From: Nymphaea colorata
Taxonomy: Eukaryota; Streptophyta; Magnoliopsida; Nymphaeales; Nymphaeaceae
Direction: 5' to 3'
Assembly: GCF_008831285.2 (NCBI RefSeq)
Contig: NC_045151.1
Coordinates: 4,895,544 to 4,959,543 of the forward strand
DNA: 64,000 bases
Part shown: positions 59,481-64,000 of the stretch, in pieces
Layout of the letters: each line of letters opens with the position of its first letter
Position numbering within the stretch: the first letter of the stretch is position 1
Notes under the pieces: generated by a model
Databases searched by the model: none
What the model was told of the DNA's origin: nothing
Seen by the model: the letters and a program-made list of their open reading frames with translations, nothing else
Made by a program: the position numbers and the translations under genes

Positions 59481-60692
59481 TGGACAAAAGGAGATTCGCT
59501 CAAACTGAACGAGCAAATACTGAATTGGCAATGTAGCGGACATGGGCTTCAAGTGCTATCCCATGCAGACAAAGCAAACATATGCCCGCACTGCTTAAGG
59601 GCATCCGAAGTTCCAAATTGCACTTGCACAACAAAAAGTAGCCTAGGAGAGGGCTGGAGATTTCAACCAGGTGCAGCCTTTGACCTAGTTCGTGCACATC
59701 CATCCTTAGCAGGGATCCATGTATATGGCTACCTAATTAGGCCATGCCTGCATGGGTCCAACTATAAGCCAACTGAGCTGATAAGGGGTTGCACCATCCA
59801 CCAAACACTTTCCCAATTTGCAATGTGTTATGATACCTTGGCCGGTCCCACAACATCCACACATGTGCATGGGTCACAATAGGCCACCATAGAAGTCTTC
59901 ACCAAATTAAGGAGAAACGTTAGATTGCCAAATGGAGAAACTTGCTATTGGAAATAAGGACAGGGCACTCGAGAAGGCATATTGGTAAGTTTTTTGAGTA
60001 GTTATACGTATGCTCTAGTCCAGGTCTTTGTGTATTGAGACTCTATGATATTAATGAATGAAGAACTATTAGGTGCAACAATGAAAGAACACTGGGGGAG
60101 TTACACCACAAGGTGAACAGTTATTCCTCTAGCAACCCAATAAAAGGGTGTATCCCTCGACCCAAAGAGCCTAGATTAGCATCGAGCCACAGTGAACTTT
60201 AGTAATGAATAACTAACTTGGTTAGACTAATGCTAGCTGTTGCTGGCTCGAGCACTTGTCGACAATAGAGAGCCTTGAATACGCTAGCCAAAACTCTGCC
60301 ATGATGATTGCATAATGAGGTGATACAAGTAGTTAGTACTAGCTCGTTTAAGGTGGGTGTGTGTTGAGCACGTCAATGCGTTAGCAACCCCTAGCCTGGC
60401 TAGCCATAAATCTATGGGATCCAAAGTAAGACCTTGGTGGCACAGTTAGACATAGGTGTTAGTCGACTTTCTTGTGTGCGGGATTTGGTGGCCAATTGTT
60501 TGATGCAAACACCGAAGAATCTTTACACTATGGTCACTGTTTGCAACTAGACCTGGCTGAGTAAGGTCATGCTAAGTTTCTAGCTTGTGAGCAATAAGCT
60601 AGGCAGAACATAGTTACCTCTGTCCTTCTAGCTTACTTATCGGGAGTACTGGACATGCACAACAACGGAAATCCATTATCACGTTTTCTTTA
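59481..60692. other. Non-coding; one unassigned ORF
   Basis: The plus-strand open frame 59553-59882 (109 codons, with CPHC and CTC pairs) overlaps a minus-strand frame of similar quality and has no known domain. It is not called as a gene. Confidence 0.45.
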
Positions 60693-60880
60693 GGGGGAGT
60701 TTGATATATTTAGAATCAAAATGCTCATTTTTTAAGAAATTATATAATTATTAAACAAACATGGTATTTTGTTTCCAAAATTAAGAAACTAAAACTTAGA
60801 ATTTTGATTCCATTCCAATTTAAAGAGAAATTGTGATTCTGCAATTTCATTAACAAAATTCCAAACCATCAAATGCCCCC
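60693..60880. mobile_element. Tourist-like MITE, copy 2 (188 bp)
   Basis: Ends GGGGGAGTTTGATA and ATCAAATGCCCCC are inverted repeats with one mismatch. TTA precedes the left end and TAA follows the right. The interior matches copy 1 (49726-49935) in the same orientation: AAAATGCTCATTTTTTAAGA, ATTAAACAAAC, GTATTTTGTTTC and GAATTTTGATTCCATT. It lies about 530 bp upstream of the PEX13 TATA box. Confidence 0.82.
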
Positions 60881-61407
60881 TAAAAATACAAGCTAGGAAC
60901 GTTCTCAGACTCCCAAACTCAGATTTCTAAAAGGGATTGGCAAGTCATCCACCATGCCACCAACCAAAACTCTGGTTTTGAAAGAAATGCTTCTCAATCA
61001 ATTTTAAAGGAAAGCATTGAGTTGGAAATGTTTGACCGTTGGTCATGTCATCATGCCTCCTGTTGCCTGCAACATCTTCCCAAACTAGGTGCGTACAACT
61101 TTACAATTGTTTTTTGTGTTCAATGAAAACAATTTTTTCTGCCCTCCTGTCTGGGAAAGAAAAAACAAAAGGTCTGGTTTTAAAAAGTAATTTGGGTCGT
61201 GACAATGTTACCCAATATAATAAAATATATATAATTTGATGGGAATCCATGCTGATTGCTGAGTCGTAATCGAACGAATAGTATAAACGGGTTCTAGTAC
61301 ATCGGGTCACCGACCCGAACCGGAGCTATTGACAAAAGGGAAGGGATGAGTCCGGACGCGCGCGTGCCGTTTCTCCGACCCACTTTCTCCTGCGGTTTCC
61401 TTTTTCT
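60881..61407 (+). promoter_or_regulatory. PEX13 upstream region
   Basis: Intergenic DNA between the MITE and the PEX13 TATA box. GC content rises after 61290 (CGGGTCACCGACCCGAACCG, then ACGCGCGCGTG), as expected near an active plant promoter. No specific transcription-factor site is claimed. Confidence 0.4.
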
Positions 61408-61413
61408 TATATA
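61408..61413 (+). promoter_or_regulatory. PEX13 TATA box
   Basis: TTCTTATATAGGGACG carries TATATA at 61408. Transcription would start at about 61440, giving a leader of about 100 bases. A GA-rich tract (61426-61453) follows. Confidence 0.6.
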
Positions 61414-61542
61414 GGGACGACGGCAGAGGAGAGAGAGAAAGAGGAAGGGGAAGACGCCCCGTCTCTTCCTCTCCATCGCTACTCCCTCCCTCCCTCTTAT
61501 GTCGCCAGCTGCCAACTATCATCAGCGTTTCTGTCGATACTG

Positions 61543-61593
61543 ATGGACGCGAAGCCGCCGCTCCCCTCTTCTGCCTCTGCCTCTGCAGGAGGT

Positions 61594-61639
<46 letters not shown>

Positions 61640-64000
61640 CACGACGGGTTGTATTTCCCGATTTATGGATCTGCGTACTCGCGTTCATGGCGGGTTTATA
61701 TTGATTGAGGAGACATGGTTGGAAGATTGACCGACCGTTTTTTCTTCTAGGAGCTGTATCGACCGCATAATTTATAGATTGACCCGATAAGTATATCGGT
61801 GGGTTGACGGATGACGTTATTTTGTCCTATTTTCTTTGTGTTAATTCTTGAGCTGACTTGTAGATCATAGAAATCGATCAAGGGTGAGTTGTGGGGTCTG
61901 ATGGTATTGTTGTTGATTATATGAGCTTTCCGGATCTGTAATTCTCACGGGGGTTAAAAGGAAAGGATGTAGGAATCAGTTGCTTTTGATAATTTCTTAG
62001 GGGTAATGGATGTTGAAGAATCTATCGGATTCAATGATGGCTAGACAGCGGGCCTCTTAATCCTTTCGATTGTCGCTTCTTTTTGCTGTACTTTGTAGTA
62101 AGTCCTTCAGTCGATGCTATGTCTACCTTTTGTAATTCTGACCTCTGTTAGTGTTTTAGGGTGACGTGAGGGTTCCTTTTTCCTGTCATTGCTACTACTT
62201 TCCTGTAATTTGTTCCTCATGCTTTCTAACGTAAGTGTGACTATTTCTTGCGCTTCCTTTTCCTCTTCTTTTCCTTGACCTTCTATGTATAAGGAACGTG
62301 AAGATGTTAGTGTTTTTCTACCCCAGTTGGCTCACAGACCACATGAGAGGGAGTGGAAAAATGTGGGGCATTGATAGTCATGATTGTAAGACTCCCCTCT
62401 ACTTTTCTCTTCATTTGGGATTAAGTTCTTCGTTGAGCAGGCTCCACCCCTTTAATCGTTTAAGGGGAAGGGAAGATATCGCGAGGCATCTACATATGGA
62501 CGAGAAACAGAAGCATCACCTTGTTTATATTTAGAAAATGAAAAAAAGCAACGTAATTGGAACGTTATTGTTCGTACGAAGAGTGAAACTAGCGGATGAA
62601 CCTAGTTATTACTAGATTGAAAATTGTCAACTATGTACCCGAGCTTATATTGCTAAGGAAAACTATATTCTTTGGGCTCCTTGCGGACCTTCTTCAAAGG
62701 ATTTTGCAATTGCATATTGTATTTTGTGCTATTAGGCGTTTCTCCATTTCATGTAGAAAATTTTTTATTTATCCATGCCTGGATAACATGTACAGAAAAT
62801 TTTGAAATGAATAAAAGCTCTTAGATTATAGGTCAATGTCTTATTACGAGTGATTACAGGAACAAAAAGGTGCTGCAATAGATGATGCTGGGTAGTGTAA
62901 AATCTGTTCTCTTAAGTAGTTAAAGGAGTCAGTGACTGGAATTGATTGACCACCACGAACAATGAAGTGTGGAAGACGAGAAAAGGGTGAATGATGGTTA
63001 AAAATATGTCACAAATGAGAAGTCAGCCTTGGATTTAACTCGTTTGACTTTCCACCTTTGTTAATTGGCACGAAAAGTACTAGGTGAACAACATAAAGAC
63101 CATTTAGTAGTTAGTACAGTAATAGTTGCTTTCATTTATTCACTCTATGAAGCATTTCTCGTTCTTCATGTGAATACTCTTTATTATGAAGCAAATCTTC
63201 TATCTTGATTCCTTTCCCCTTCAACAACAGCGTGACATAAATAGTTTGTTTGTCTCAGACATGAACATTTTGACTCTCTCTCTCTCTCTTTTACATAAAA
63301 TGTGTTCGTTACAAATTTGAATGTTGCTGCAGGTAGCTTACCACCTCCGAAACCTTGGGAACGTGGGAGTAATTTGTCTGGCCCCACTCCTTTCAAACCT
63401 TCAGCCCCTGGCAAAACAAGTGATGTGGTTGAGGCATCAGGTACAGCTAAACCTGGGGAAGTTGTTACAAGCACTGAGAGCAGTAGCACTGTAAGCAGGG
63501 ATGCTGTTGGGAGGCCTCTACCAACGAGGCCATGGCAACAAAACTATGGGAATAGCTATGGAGGTGCTGATTTTTGCTGTAATATTTTATTTTATATTTG
63601 CTGATTGGAGTGTTTTCTCACCATATTGAGTTCTATTAAACTTGATTAATGCAGGTTATAATTCTGGTATGAACTATAACTCAAATTATGGATCTGGAAT
63701 GTATGGTTCATATGGTGGATATGGTGGTGGACTATATGGTGGAGGCCTTTATGGTAATAGCATGTACAGAGGCTATGGTAGTCCATATGGAGGTTCAGGA
63801 CTTCTTGGTGGTGGGATGTATAACAGTGGATTTGGAGGGCCCATGGGAGGTTACGGTACAGGCGTTGGTGGTCCCTTTGGTCAGCAAGACCCAAATGATC
63901 CATTTGGACCACCTTCATCACCTCCAGGCTTTTGGGTTTCTTTTCTTCGTGTTGTAAGTAAATTAAATCCCATTCATTGCATTTCTGCATTTCATCATGA
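61543..64000 (+). CDS. PEX13: PEX13, peroxisomal membrane docking protein (5' part)
   Basis: PEX13 sits in the peroxisomal membrane and, with PEX14, docks cargo-loaded PEX5/PEX7 receptors for matrix protein import. Three exons are visible: 61543-61591, 63333-63563 and 63655-63953. Together they give 193 codons in frame, and the rest lies beyond the window. All introns are GT-AG and phases match (phase 1, phase 1, then phase 0 at GTT before GTAAGT). The protein begins MDAKPPLPSSASASAGGS and continues LPPPKPWERG, the family's N-terminal PPKPWER signature. Then come VEASGTAKPGEVV and PLPTRPWQQNYG. Exon 3 is Gly/Tyr-rich with YGGYGGGLYGGGLYG repeats, then GQQDPNDPFGPPSSPPGFW and VSFLRV, the start of the conserved core. 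Plant PEX13 is about 300 residues, so roughly a third is missing here. The start is the only ATG that gives the conserved AGGS-PPKPWER join. Confidence 0.93.
61592..63332 (+). other. PEX13: PEX13 intron 1 (1741 bp)
   Basis: Donor GTGTTC and acceptor TTGCTGCAG. It starts with a (CT)n run four bases after the donor. The open frames at 62298-62534 and 62596-62805 within it have no support. Confidence 0.85.
61596..61635. repeat. (CT)n microsatellite at the start of PEX13 intron 1
   Basis: An uninterrupted CT run of about 20 units. The pre-mRNA would carry a long pyrimidine tract right after the 5' splice site. Confidence 0.95.

Noticed and set aside
59553-59882. Cys-containing 109-codon ORF as a zinc-finger gene
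   Set aside because: Cys spacing fits no known finger and an equally long frame overlaps it on the other strand.
62298-62805. ORFs inside PEX13 intron 1 as extra exons
   Set aside because: PEX13 exons 1 and 2 join in frame to give the conserved N-terminus, so no exon is needed between them, and the frames have no similarity or splice-site pairs.

Overview
This is a gene-poor, repeat-dominated stretch of a flowering-plant nuclear genome. The evidence is intron-containing genes with GT-AG splicing, plant-type LTR retrotransposons, CACTA-type and Tourist-like DNA elements, long (TA)n tracts and a satellite of about 167 bp. The species cannot be told from the sequence. A run of exactly 100 N (20539-20638) marks an assembly gap. 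The only gene that looks intact is PEX13 at the right edge (plus strand, from 61543, running off the window). It encodes the peroxisomal docking protein, and three exons are visible.

Left part, 1-17 kb. It starts with the decayed 3' end of a Ty1/copia element and a LINE relic on the minus strand. Non-coding DNA with long (TA)n tracts follows. A solo LTR of about 4.2 kb (9097-13293, target duplication GTGCT) belongs to the same family as the large element further right. Then comes more non-coding DNA with small tandem duplications.

Middle, 17-49.6 kb. A decayed Ty1/copia element (minus strand) runs from its 3' LTR at 17118 up to the assembly gap. Across the gap the sequence is satellite. The satellite is interrupted by a 16.7-kb Ty3/gypsy element of the Tat/Ogre type (21020-37730, minus strand). 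That element has long LTRs, a primer-binding site, a polypurine tract, an extra ORF upstream of gag, a second RNase H and an exact 5-bp target duplication (GTGTG). The satellite resumes at 37731 and runs to about 49.58 kb. It flips orientation near 41.23 kb and carries one foreign insertion near 42.7 kb. Each satellite monomer is two related half-units of about 83 bp.

Right part, 49.6-64 kb. A Tourist-like MITE is followed by a CACTA-like non-autonomous element (about 51.17-52.41 kb) that carries pieces of a copper amine oxidase gene. Next come a second CACTA-like end (54321), two unidentified spliced-looking exons on the minus strand, and a UBP15/16-type ubiquitin-protease pseudogene (minus, about 56.16-57.09 kb) with a stop codon inside its cysteine box. 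A second copy of the MITE lies just upstream of PEX13.

No new host pathway is visible. The observations most worth following are the captured amine-oxidase fragment, the nested and inverted satellite, a conserved splice-donor-like site in the LTR leaders, and the GA/CT tracts on either side of PEX13 exon 1.
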